NCBI GenBank assembly: GCA_022376925.1
Contig: JAIOJX010000006.1
Coordinates: 62,643,394 to 62,707,393, forward strand
Source: Tragulus kanchil
Taxonomy: Eukaryota > Chordata > Mammalia > Artiodactyla > Tragulidae
Length of the DNA stretch: 64,000 bases
Direction: 5' to 3'
In this document: in pieces, positions 46,947-57,620 of the stretch
How positions within the stretch are numbered: the stretch's first letter is position 1
Layout: every line of letters begins with the position of its first letter
Made by a program: the position numbers and the translations under genes
The notes under the pieces: model-generated
Told to the model about the DNA's origin: nothing
The model's input: only the letters and a program-made list of their open reading frames with translations
Database searches by the model: none

Positions 46947-49015
46947 TTGTAACAGTGTTTCTCTGCTTTGTGCAGTTTCTCATTTGTGCAGTGTTTCTTT
47001 ATTTTTTGATTTTTATGTTAATTTTTGTTTCTTTCTGTGTGTCTGTGTGTTGGAGGTCTTTTTCCCCCAAGCTTCATGGTTGAATTCTCCCTTCCTTTTG
47101 GTTCCTGTCCTTGTAGAAGGTTTCGGTGTTTTGTGTCTTAGGTGGTGTTAGGTCTTGTTTGCAGGTGGATAATCTCTAGTGTTGTGTGTTCTTTGATAGT
47201 GTAGAGTCTTGGCATCAGGGCTTCCACTCCAAGGATCCTTGGTTTGATCTCTGGCCTGGAAGTGTCAGCTCTATGTCTGGTTTGCTATGGTGTTCAGTGG
47301 TATTAGTTCAAATATAAGTACATGAGGAACAATAGGTGCATCCCTGGTAGTTGACAGTCATAAAATCATGCAAATGTTTTCTAACATAATGAAAAAGTAT
47401 ACACACATACATATACACCAATAACCACAGCTGAACAGTCTTACAGGGATAAAGTATAGGACATTTTTCTGGGAAACAGCACAATTAAAGTTGGTACCTG
47501 ACTGTTAAGCTCTAAGTTAATTAAAATACTGCCTGGAAAAACAGGTCCAGGGCAAGGTCCCAGCTGGGAATATTATAATGAAAGCAGTTTTTAGCTAAGA
47601 CATGTGTTGGGGGTGAAAAGAAGGAGAGTGTATGAGCAATGAGAAGGAATAGATTCATGTTGAAAGGATTTTATAGGGTTAAGTAACAAAGATTAGTGTG
47701 TAGTAGAGTTTAGTATAGCTGGAAGACAATAGTAGAGACTGGAATATAGGAAATACTTATGTACAGGATAGTAGTAGGTATAAAAAGATTTTTTCAATTA
47801 GAGCATAGAGCATGGAAGCAATGGCAAAAAGAAATTAAAGGTTTAAAAAAATTAAAAAGAATTGAAAAAGAAGGAAAAGAAGAAGAAGAAAACAAGGGTA
47901 AATACTGTCCCTGGTTTTTATTTTCTCATCTGCATGTGGACCTTCCACCTGTTTGCTCTCAATGTTGTTGTCCCATCTTCTGTCATTTGTAACAGTGTTT
48001 CTCTGCTTTGTGCAGTTTCTCATTTGTGCAGTGTTTCTTTATTTTTTGATTTTTATGTTAATTTTTGTTTCTTTCTGTGTGTCTGTGTGTTGGAGGTCTT
48101 TTTCCCCCAAGCTTCATGGTTGAATTCTCCCTTCCTTTTGGTTCCTGTCCTTGTAGAAGGTTTCGGTGTTTTGTGTCTTAGGTGGTGTTAGGTCTTGTTT
48201 GCAGGTGGATAATCTCTAGTGTTGTGTGTTCTTTGATAGTGTAGAGTCTTGGCATCAGGGCTTCCACTCCAAGGATCCTTGGTTTGATCTCTGGCCTGGA
48301 AGTGTCAGCTCTATGTCTGGTTTGCTATGGTGTTCAGTGGTATTAGTTCAAATATAAGTACATGAGGAACAATAGGTGCATCCCTGGTAGTTGACAGTCA
48401 TAAAATCATGCAAATGTTTTCTAACATAATGAAAAAGTATACACACATACATATACACCAATAACCACAGCTGAACAGTCTTACAGGGATAAAGTATAGG
48501 ACATTTTTCTGGGAAACAGCACAATTAAAGTTGGTACCTGACTGTTAAGCTCTAAGTTAATTAAAATACTGCCTGGAAAAACAGGTCCAGGGCAAGGTCC
48601 CAGCTGGGAATATTATAATGAAAGCAGTTTTTAGCTAAGACATGTGTTGGGGGTGAAAAGAAGGAGAGTGTATGAGCAATGAGAAGGAATAGATTCATGT
48701 TGAAAGGATTTTATAGGGTTAAGTAACAAAGATTAGTGTGTAGTAGAGTTTAGTATAGCTGGAAGACAATAGTAGAGACTGGAATATAGGAAATACTTAT
48801 GTACAGGATAGTAGTAGGTATAAAAAGATTTTTTCAATTAGAGCATAGAGCATGGAAGCAATGGCAAAAAGAAATTAAAGGTTTAAAAAAATTAAAAAGA
48901 ATTGAAAAAGAAGGAAAAGAAGAAGAAGAAAACAAGGGTAAATACTGTCCCTGGTTTTTATTTTCTCATCTGCATGTGGACCTTCCACCTGTTTGCTCTC
49001 AATGTTGTTGTCCCA
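46931..49015. repeat. Tandem duplication 16: 46931-47970 repeated as 47971-about 49015
   Basis: Offset exactly 1040 with no indel seen and no filler. The copies share TCCCA at the join. It covers the start of L1 ORF1 and much of the 5'UTR. Since 46931-47165 also ends duplication 15, that piece occurs three times (from 45837, 46931 and 47971). Confidence 0.95.
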
Positions 49016-50610
49016 GATTACCCTAGTCTATACTGGTGCAGGTCTGGTATGGGGGCTGGACGGCTGCTTATGTCTTAGGTTTCAGTGAGTTTCACGTTTC
49101 TTTTGTGTTTTTTTGTTTGTTTGTTTGTTTGTTTTGTAGTCAGGACCCTTGCAGAGCCGGTTGTTCTAGTTTCTCTTTTGCTTTCAGTAAAACAAAGGCT
49201 CTGCAGACAGCTCAGTTGTTGGCCCGAGTAGGCGCAGTGGGAGCTTCCCAGTTCATTGGACGGGAGCTGCACCTCCGGGCCCCGTGCTGGAGGGGTCTCT
49301 CTGGTTAAACCACTGCACACCCCCTTTGGGAGCCTTCAATCCCAGCTCTTCTCCTGGTTTCCTCTGCCGCAGCTCTCTGCTGTCTGCAGGACTGTGCCTA
49401 CTCGTCCCAGGTGCCTGGCTTCCTTGCTGCAGCTCTAGGGCTGTGCGGGCTGCTCGAACTGCCGGTGTGCACACACCAGCAGCTGCCTTTGTATACAGAG
49501 TCAGATGGAAATGTTTTTAAAAGAACAGTAAATGGTAATCCACATGGATAATGAATTGAATTAATGTAGCAATTAAAATTTATTTAAATGATGTATTACC
49601 CTTACAGAGAAGCTGACACTGATGTAAAAGCTGAGAATCTGTTTTCAAAAACTGAGGTTTAGTAAAGGAATTTTAAATTTCCAAGAGATTTTAAGGTTCA
49701 CTATAAGTATGAACAGCAATGCAAGACAATACTGTTGAGGTTTAAGAAGTGATCATAGATAAATGAAGAATTTAGAGCAAGAATAATTAAATATCAGGGG
49801 TGAAAAGAAGGAGAGTGTATGACTAGGTAGGTAATTTAAAAGTAACAAAGATTAGTGTGTAGTAGAGTTTAGTATAGCTGGAAGACAATAGTAGAGACTG
49901 GAATATAGGAAATACTTATGTACAGGATAGTAGTAGGTATAAAAGATTTTTCAATTAGAGCATAGAGCATGGAAGCAATGGCAAAAAGAAATTAAAGGTT
50001 TAAAAAAATTAAAAAGAATTGAAAAAGAAGGAAAAGAAGAAGAAGAAAACAAGGGTAAATACTGTCCCTGGTTTTTATTTTCTCATCTGCATGTGGACCT
50101 TCCACCTGTTTGCTCTCAATGTTGTTGTCCCAGATTACCCTAGTCTATACTGGTGCAGGTCTGGTATGGGGGCTGGACGGCTGCTTATGTCTTAGGTTTC
50201 AGTGAGTTTCACGTTTCTTTTGTGTTTTTTTGTTTGTTTGTTTGTTTGTTTTGTAGTCAGGACCCTTGCAGAGCCGGTTGTTCTAGTTTCTCTTTTGCTT
50301 TCAGTAAAACAAAGGCTCTGCAGACAGCTCAGTTGTTGGCCCGAGTAGGCGCAGTGGGAGCTTCCCAGTTCATTGGACGGGAGCTGCACCTCCGGGCCCC
50401 GTGCTGGAGGGGTCTCTCTGGTTAAACCACTGCACACCCCTTGGTAGCCTTCAATCCCAGCTCTTCTCCTGGTTTCCTCTGCCGCAGCTCTCTGCTGTCT
50501 GCAGGACTGTGCCTACTCGTCCCAGGTGCCTGGCTTCCTTGCTGCAGCTCTAGGGCTGTGCGGGCTGCTCGAACTGCCGGTGTGCACACACCAGCAGCTG
50601 CCTTTGTATA
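47166..50610 (-). other. L1 5'UTR, GC-rich end, several copies
   Basis: Between ORF1 and the L1 5' end. The part nearest the L1 start (about 49020-49500, again about 50140-50610) is GC-rich, with CTCTGCCGCAGCTCTCTGC and ACCTCCGGGCCCCGTGC and a (GTTT)n stretch at 49110-49135. In L1 this region holds the internal Pol II promoter. Open frames across it (for example 90 codons at 49036) are by-products of GC content. Confidence 0.65.
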
Positions 50611-50909
50611 CAGAGTCAGATGGAAATGTTTTTAAAAGAACAGTAAATGGTAATCCACATGGATAATGAATTGAATTAATGTAGCAATTAAAATTTATTT
50701 AAATGATGTATTACCCTTACAGAGAAGCTGACACTGATGTAAAAGCTGAGAATCTGTTTTCAAAAACTGAGGTTTAGTAAAGGAATTTTAAATTTCCAAG
50801 AGATTTTAAGGTTCACTATAAGTATGAACAGCAATGCAAGACAATACTGTTGAGGTTTAAGAAGTGATCATAGATAAATGAAGAATTTAGAGCAAGAATA
50901 ATTAAATAC
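48650..50909. repeat. Tandem duplication 17: about 48650-49793 repeated as 49797-50909
   Basis: Offset about 1150 at the left edge and 1117 afterwards. Copy 2 begins with GGGGTGAAAAGAAGGAGAG, then about 50 bases of copy 1 are replaced by about 25 garbled bases (49825-49845). It spans the L1 5' end and 290 bases of flank. Confidence 0.93.
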
Positions 50910-53037
50910 TACTCATCTGGAATATAGGTTTCCTTAGGGTGCTAAGTTTTCTGCTGATAAAAGAATTTCTGGGGTGGGAAGATGGTGTTTTGCCCTTAGC
51001 ATGAAAAAGAAACATGTGAATTATAAACACTTCACCTCAAATACAAAAAAAATCAAAGGAAAATGAAAGAGTAACAAGGAAGGGTGATGGTGTATAAATT
51101 ATTTTACAAATGTAAAATGAAGCATTGAGAGGTGAAGAAAGGCCAAAAGCAAAGTTAACCTCATTCTAAGGAGATAACTGACATTATTCAATCTGACTAC
51201 CCAGATTATACTCAAAACAAAAAGTGGATCCTAATTCTGAATTGTTTCTATTGCTCATTGGCTCAAAATTTGGGTCAAGAGGAAGATACTCCAGAGAGAA
51301 TGACATATAGCTCCTTAAATTGTACTATTAGGATTTATCAGTATTTCATTATGGAATTTCCTTCTCTGCTGGAGATTATTATTATTATATTTGATACGCT
51401 ATCAGTGGTACACAAACATTAAGCAGTTTTATTTTTCTCTAATAATTACCTCCACAAATGCTGTGCTGAACTTTTTCTTGGCGTGGTTGTAGATCTCCTA
51501 ATGATGTCTTATGTGGAAAACACCAACTTCCAAGTTATTTTAGGTTTAATTTAAAAGTCCATTGATTCGAATCATTCCCCAGTTGTCTAGAGGAACGTGA
51601 CCTGGAAACAAGATGTAAAATGAAATTATCTCCTGCCATGCCATATTAATAAATGAGAAATCTCACATACATCAGCGACCCTGGAAACAAATGTGATCGA
51701 GTATCTCAAGATGGAAATGTTTTTAAAAGAACAGTAAATGGTAATCCACATGGATAATGAATTGAATTAATGTAGCAATTAAAATTTATTTAAATGATGT
51801 ATTACCCTTACAGAGAAGCTGACACTGATGTAAAAGCTGAGAATCTGTTTTCAAAAACTGAGGTTTAGTAAAGGAATTTTAAATTTCCAAGAGATTTTAA
51901 GGTTCACTATAAGTATGAACAGCAATGCAAGACAATACTGTTGAGGTTTAAGAAGTGATCATAGATAAATGAAGAATTTAGAGCAAGAATAATTAAATAC
52001 TACTCATCTGGAATATAGGTTTCCTTAGGGTGCTAAGTTTTCTGCTGATAAAAGAATTTCTGGGGTGGGGGGGAGATGGTGTTTTGCCCTTAGCATGAAA
52101 AAGAAACATGTGAATTATAAACACTTCACCTCAAATACAAAAAAAATCAAAGGAAAATGAAAGAGTAACAAGGAAGGGTGATGGTGTATAAATTATTTTA
52201 CAAATGTAAAATGAAGCATTGAGAGGTGAAGAAAGGCCAAAAGCAAAGTTAACCTCATTCTAAGGAGATAACTGACATTATTCAATCTGACTACCCAGAT
52301 TATACTCAAAACAAAAAGTGGATCCTAATTCTGAATTGTTTCTATTGCTCATTGGCTCAAAATTTGGGTCAAGAGGAAGATACTCCAGAGAGAATGACAT
52401 ATAGCTCCTTAAATTGTACTATTAGGATTTATCAGTATTTCATTATGGAATTTCCTTCTCTGCTGGAGATTATTATTATTATATTTGATACGCTATCAGT
52501 GGTACACAAACATTAAGCAGTTTTATTTTTCTCTCATAATTACCTCCACAAATGCTGTGCTGAACTTTTTCTTGGCGTGGTTGTAGATCTCCTAATGATG
52601 TCTTATGTGGAAAACACCAACTTCCAAGTTATTTTAGGTTTAATTTAAAAGTCCATTGATTCGAATCATTCCCCAGTTGTCTAGAGGAACGTGACCTGGA
52701 AACAAGATGTAAAATGAAATTATCTCCTGCCATGCCATATTAATAAATGAGAAATCTCACATACATCAGCGATTTCTGGCCTCCAAATGTGAATGAGAGT
52801 CACAAAACTGTGATCCAGTGGATTCTTCCACCCTTGATGACGATTGCCAAGGAGCTGGGGAAGTGCTAGAAGCAAGGCGAACAAGGAAACAGGACTGTCC
52901 CCAGTTAACTAAGGTGCATATGAAAGGAATGAGCTCAATGAGACCAGAAGCTTGAATCTTCCCATACATAGAATGCTAAATTCCTTGATGCCCTATCTTT
53001 GATGTTCAGACTTCCTACTTCCTTTGTTGCAAACTCG
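50611..53037. other. No gene seen
   Basis: AT-rich flank of the L1, mostly inside duplication 18, with a TTATTATTATTA run near 51377 and 52470. No coding signal. Confidence 0.55.
50618..52772. repeat. Tandem duplication 18: 50618-51678 repeated as 51709-52772
   Basis: Offset 1091, then 1094 (GGGTGGGAAGATGG against GGGTGGGGGGGAGATGG), plus one A/C difference near 51442/52536. Thirty filler bases. Its first 290 bases occur three times (49501, 50618 and 51709). It starts within ten bases of the L1 5' end. Confidence 0.94.
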
Positions 53038-53235
53038 AGGGCTACCCTGGTGTCTCAGCTGGTAAAGAAACTGGGGTTTGATCCCTGGATTGGGAAGATC
53101 CTCTGGAGAAGAGAATGGCAATCTACTCTAGTTTTCTTGCCTGGAGAATTCCATGGACAGAGGAGCCTATTAGGCTATAGTTCATGGGGTCATAAAGAGT
53201 CAGACACAACTAAGCGAGTAACATACACATATAGC
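53038..53235 (+). mobile_element. Bov-tA-type SINE
   Basis: GGGCTACCCTGGTGTCTCAG (tRNA head), GGTTTGATCCCTGGATTGGG (B-box region), GAGAATTCCATGGACAGAGG and AGTCAGACACAACTAAGCG. Near full length, with a small deletion in the head. Confidence 0.9.
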
Positions 53236-53526
53236 CTGACTTCTCCCCTGCCTCCTTGAAGCAGTTTTCTCAGAGATACTGAGATGCTGTCTCTTGGGCT
53301 CAAAGTACAAAAGATTTCCACCAAATAAAATAACTCTCTACTTTCAGGTGTGACTATATTTTCTGGTAGTCAAGGGTGTGATGGTGCTTTTTGATTCTTC
53401 CTGTCTGACCCGTACCTTGAATTGGAAGAAGGACTTTGGTCTACTCCTGAGACTTCTTGCATCCCCTCCTAAAGAATTTTGGAGATTCTCAATTCTAGCT
53501 TCTTATTAGCATCACCAAGGACCTTT

Positions 53527-53562
<36 letters not shown>

Positions 53563-54770
53563 TCCCATACAAGGACTTGCCCTTGGTCTCACATATAACT
53601 TTAAAGGTAATTGAGTAAAAGGGGCAGGTGTTCATCATTTGAAAGCTACTTGTTTCGTTGTCACTATTAGTTTTCACTTGTTTTGGTTTTCATGGTAGTA
53701 TTGACTAACTGTTGATATTCTCTTGGTGGCAGGCATTCAAATTGCATGACTGGGAAAAGGGATGAGTATAGAAACGTACTTCAGTAGACCTCCTTGTTAT
53801 ACACAGAAAAGCATACAATTTGACCCCAGCCTGATCTCTTTCAAGCTTCTTCCCCCAATCCCTCCAGAGTAAAATCATTGATCTATTGTTCCTGGGATCT
53901 TATTGCCCCAAGGCTGACTGTCTTGAATGCAAACTGACTCTTCATCAGCTACATTCTAGAATATCTAATTGAGCTTCAAGAGCTCTGTGTACACATGAAG
54001 TGGTTAGTTGGTAAGCAGGCAGCCCCAGTGTAGCCCTTACTCCTTACTCTTACATCTTTCTCTTAGTCTCTTTTACTAGTGCTCAAATAGCACTAATGTC
54101 TGTCAGCATAGGATCTAGAGCTTGCACAGGTGAGCCAGTGATGAGATACCATGATCTGCTTTCTGGGGTAGCCCAATTTTACAACTGATTTAGTCAATGT
54201 AATCGTCAATTTGCTAGAAGAGAAGAGGAGAGAAGATTTCATGCCATTCTGGCTTCAAAGCTCAAGAGCTTTCCACTAGGTATTAATGGAATGCTTTGAT
54301 TTCCTTTAGGAAATCAAGAACACAGGAAGTAAGATGATGGGAATATTTATGTCAGCAATCCCATGTTGGAAGCCAATTGCTGACACAGCCCTGCTATCAT
54401 GATACAATCTGAAGTAATTAGAAGGTCTCTACAATGCCTTGAGCTTTCTCTTGCGTTGCATGAAAACATGACCCAATACAATATTTTCATATATAACTGT
54501 CATAAATAATTTAGATATAATATAAAAATAAATATAGAAATTCATTGTCTAAACAATTACAGAATACTTGATAAAGAAAGAAAGGGCAGAGTTTCCTTCT
54601 CAGATGTACAAGTATGGTTATGAGCATGTCCTTCAGGGAAATCTAACACATAACAATTTTTAAAGCTTCACAAAGCTATTAATCAAGTATAATGTCACAA
54701 TGACAGTTCATTTGAATTTGCTGTAAGATAGGAGGAAACTTCAGTAAATTGATTATGGAAGATTTATTTA
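53236..54770. other. No gene seen; A-run plus (TA)n at 53528-53563
   Basis: About 1.5 kb without a recognised gene or young transposon. The homopolymer A followed by TA repeats may be an old retrotransposon tail. Confidence 0.55.
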
Positions 54771-55035
54771 GGGCTTTCCTGGTGATCCAGTGGATAAGGA
54801 CACCGCCTTGCAGTGCAAGGGGCGCCAGTTCAATCCCTGGCCTGGGAAGACCCCACGTGCTACAGAGCAGCTGGACCAATGTCAAGAGGGAAGGGAGATG
54901 TGTATATATACATATATGTATACATACATATGTATATATACATCTGATTCACTTTGTTGTTTAACAGAAACTTAAATTAACAGAAACTAACACAACATTG
55001 TAAAGCAGCTCTACCACAATTAAGAAAAACAAAAC
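54771..55035 (+). mobile_element. CHR-type SINE head joined to an L1-like 3' tail
   Basis: GGGCTTTCCTGGTGATCCAG, GCAAGGGGCGCCAGTTCAAT and CCTGGGAAGACCCCACGTGC are the first half of the CHR-type SINE, as at 21000. At about 54885 it changes to AGGGAGATGTGTATATATAC, a TA/CA-rich stretch, then GAAACTAACACAACATTGTA AAGCAG, the wording of ruminant L1 3' ends. Either a chimeric retrocopy or two adjacent truncated elements. Confidence 0.6.
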
Positions 55036-55230
55036 AGTAAGTAGAGTCTCATAAAGTAGAACAATTTTCCTTTTAAATGTTAGTGAGGGTACTTCTGCTT
55101 GCAGTGACTGCATACTAGACTATTTAAGCCAACTTCCTCAACAAAAACAACCAGAAAGTATGGATGAAACATTTTAAGTATTTTAATACATTGGGAATAA
55201 TGAAGCAGACAAAATTGACAATGACAAATT

Positions 55231-55333
55231 AGAAAAAGAATAATCTAGAAAAATAGCACTGAGAGACCTATCATCAGGCAGCAGTAGAGACACAGACATA
55301 GAGAACAGACTTACAGATACAGTGGGAGAAGGA
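55231..55333 (+). mobile_element. L1 3'UTR, part 1 (split by SINEs)
   Basis: ATCTAGAAAAATAGCACTGA, then AGAGACACAGACATAGAGAA, ACAGTGGGAGAAGGA. It continues after the SINE pair at 55610. Confidence 0.75.
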
Positions 55334-55607
55334 CTGACTCTTTCTGACTCATGGCCAAACAAGCTATGGAATTCTCCAGGCAAGAATACTGGAGTGGGTA
55401 GCTTTTCCCTTCCCCAGTGGATCTTCTCAAGCCAGGGATTGAACCCAGGTCTCCCACACTGCAGGCAAATTCTTTACCAGCTGAGCCCCAAGAGAAATTC
55501 AAGAATACTGGAGCAGGTAGCCCATCCCTTCTCTAGGGTACCTTCCTGACTCAAGAATAGCATCATGGTCTCCAGCATTGCAGGCAGATTCTTTATGAGC
55601 TAAGTGG
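55334..55607 (-). mobile_element. Dimeric Bov-tA-type SINE, antisense
   Basis: Unit 1 (55334-55490) reads CTCCAGGCAAGAATACTGGA, CCAGGGATTGAACCCAGG, TTTACCAGCTGAGCC. Unit 2 (55498-55607) restarts at CAAGAATACTGGAGCAGG and ends TTTATGAGCTAAGTGGCTAG. Head-to-tail units with a shortened second A-region are a known arrangement among ruminant SINEs. Confidence 0.8.
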
Positions 55608-55609
55608 CT

Positions 55610-55870
55610 AGGAGCAATTGAGAGTATCATGGAAACATATACAGTACTATACGTAAAATAGATAAGCAGTGGGAACTTGCTGTATGATGCAGGAAGCCTG
55701 AGGCCAGTGTTCTGCGACAGCCTACATGGGTGGGATGGGGTAAGAGGGAGGAAGGAAGTTCCAGAGGAAGTGAACATTTGTATATCTATGGCTGATTCAT
55801 GTAGATGTTAAGCAGAAACCAACACAGAATTATAAAGCAATCATCCTCCAATTAAAAACATTTTTTAAAA
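55610..55870 (+). mobile_element. L1 3'UTR, part 2, with A-rich tail
   Basis: Continues from 55333: GATAAGCAGTGGGAACTTGC, GGGTGGGATGGGGTAAGAGG, GGCTGATTCATGTAGATGTT, AGCAATCATCCTCCAATTAA and an A-rich end. Both parts keep the order of an intact 3'UTR. Confidence 0.8.
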
Positions 55871-56743
55871 GAAGGAAACAGGGAGAGGAGAATTCTGCAA
55901 TGGAGACAGCTTTTCCCACAAAGATGACTGTCAATTCTGGAGCACACTGCTGAGAGGATGAGAAACTAAGTCACACCTGTGATGGTCAAACAGAGTATGA
56001 GGAAAATGCGCAAATTCACATGGAGAGCCTCACAGAGGTCACTTCAGAGTCAGTTTTCTTTCAGAGTAGCTGAAACTGTTCAATGAAGGCATGCTGCTGT
56101 ACACTGAAGCAGAATATCAGCTTTGGATAAGAGCCTGATGTACAAGTCTTGAGGGCAGGTGCTCTAGGTTAGTGGGGTTCCCTGCACATGAAGAATTAGA
56201 ATCGCTGTTTTCTTGTCATTTATTTGCTCCTGTAGCCCCTTGTATCCTATAAATTTGAAGCTAATTCTATGGATTCAAGAAGATTTAGGGTCAATTATTT
56301 TTGACAAGGATACTTTACTGATTGTACTGTGTATGTTGTTTAAATAATATTTAGAAAGACACAATATCTGAATATCAAAGAGTAGTATCTTATGCAGGAA
56401 CTATGCTTTGTTCAACTGGCTCTCTATTGATAGATATTTTTATTTTATTCTCAATTTCTTATTATTATAAATCATATCACAATGAATGACCTTGTGCATA
56501 AGATCTATCTTTGAAACAGTGTATCTTTAATATGGTTTCCAAAGAATTAGTTTACTGTGTATTTATGTTAATTTATGTTTTTAATATGGTTATTTTATAA
56601 ATTATCCTTCTACTTTGTATTTCAGTGACTTTACTATAATGTGCCATGGTATGTTTACCCTGCTTGGGGTAAGAATTATTCTTGACTCTGTGATTAATGA
56701 TTTTTGTCAGTTTGGAAAATCCTCATATCAAGAAAACAGCCTG
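55871..56743. other. No gene seen
   Basis: AT-rich unassigned DNA, not duplicated. Confidence 0.5.
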
Positions 56744-57026
56744 GGATTCCCTGGTAGTCCAGAAGGTAGGGACACTGCCTTTCAGTGCAAGGGGTCCCAG
56801 TTCAATCCCTGGCCTGGGAAGATCACACATGCCACAGAGTGGTTGGACTGATATGTCCAACTACCGAGCCAGAGCTCTGTTGTGTGTGCACCCAGAGCCA
56901 GTGCTCTGCAGCAAGAGGCCACTGAGATGGGAGGCCCACACAGGTCAAAGAATAAAGATGGATGAAAAATAAATAAATGAAAGATCAGTAGTAGTGGCCA
57001 AAAAAAAAATAAAGTTTAAAAAAAAG
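56744..57026 (+). mobile_element. CHR-type tRNA-derived SINE
   Basis: GGGATTCCCTGGTAGTCCAG, GTTCAATCCCTGGCCTGGG, CTGATATGTCCAACTACCG and GGAGGCCCACACAGGTCAAA, then an A-rich tail running into (GA)n at 57026-57040. Flanks AACAGCCT and AACAGGCT may be a diverged target duplication. Same family as 21000 and 42960 but more decayed. Confidence 0.82.
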
Positions 57027-57040
57027 AGAGAGAGAGAGAG

Positions 57041-57620
57041 AACAGGCTAATCCACAATGTGGGACATTCTCCAGGACAATAAAGCCAGCTCTTCAACGTG
57101 GCATGGGAATTAAAATCATAACTACACATGATTCATGGGATATTTTCCTAATTGGAATAAACTGATTATAAAAAAGTCACCTTTAAGACCCTCAGATAAA
57201 TCCAAATGACTAAGCCATCAACACTACAAAGAAATTGCAGCATTGTGCTTATATAGGAAAATCATGATTTTAGAAATGCATACTAAGTATTCAGAGGCAA
57301 AATCACGTGAGATCTGAGATTTGCAACAAAGTTACAAAAGAGGAAAGATAAAGCAAATGTGACAAAATATTGATATTCAAATTGTTGGATACATATTATG
57401 ACTGTGTAAGATTTCTTTATAATCTTCTTTTCTGTACATTTTTCTAAAGTTTCACAATGAATTTTTTAAGTGAATTGTTTCCCAGAGGTAGGACCTCAGA
57501 GTGCCATAGCAATTAGATATACATTCAGGCATGAATTCTTATTGTGATACATAGTCTGTACCCCAGGCTCGTTCTAGGGCACAGAGGTCGACAAGGCTGG
57601 TCCAAGCCCTTAACCTCACA
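57041..57620. other. No gene seen
   Basis: Unassigned AT-rich DNA. Confidence 0.5.

Larger units (their letters stand above)
44988..47165. repeat. Tandem duplication 15: about 44988-46070 repeated as about 46078-47165
   Basis: Offset 1094-1095, within L1 ORF1. The left edge of copy 2 is garbled (GATTTTTAGGACTTCTCC against GATTTTTAAAGGACTGTC). Unlike the other blocks, the copies also differ in a cluster around 45650-45755 against 46744-46850 (about fifteen substitutions and indels), where copy 2 keeps the reading frame and copy 1 does not. Confidence 0.9.
39380..50610 (-). mobile_element. Full-length antisense L1, expanded by internal duplications
   Basis: Poly-T-rich left end (39380-39405), then reverse-complement 3'UTR, ORF2, ORF1 and a GC-rich 5'UTR that ends near 49500 in its first copy and near 50610 in the second. 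Removing the nested SINE and the four duplications inside it leaves about 6.5 kb, in the range of a full-length mammalian L1. Coding parts carry stops and frameshifts, so it is inactive. I could not confirm a target duplication. The left flank CAGCAACTGCC resembles CAGCAGCTGCC near the 5' end, which may be chance. Confidence 0.85.

Noticed and set aside
49036..49520. GC-rich island with several overlapping open frames, as a host promoter or first exon
   Set aside because: It sits just where the antisense L1's 5'UTR is expected, upstream of ORF1, and is itself duplicated.
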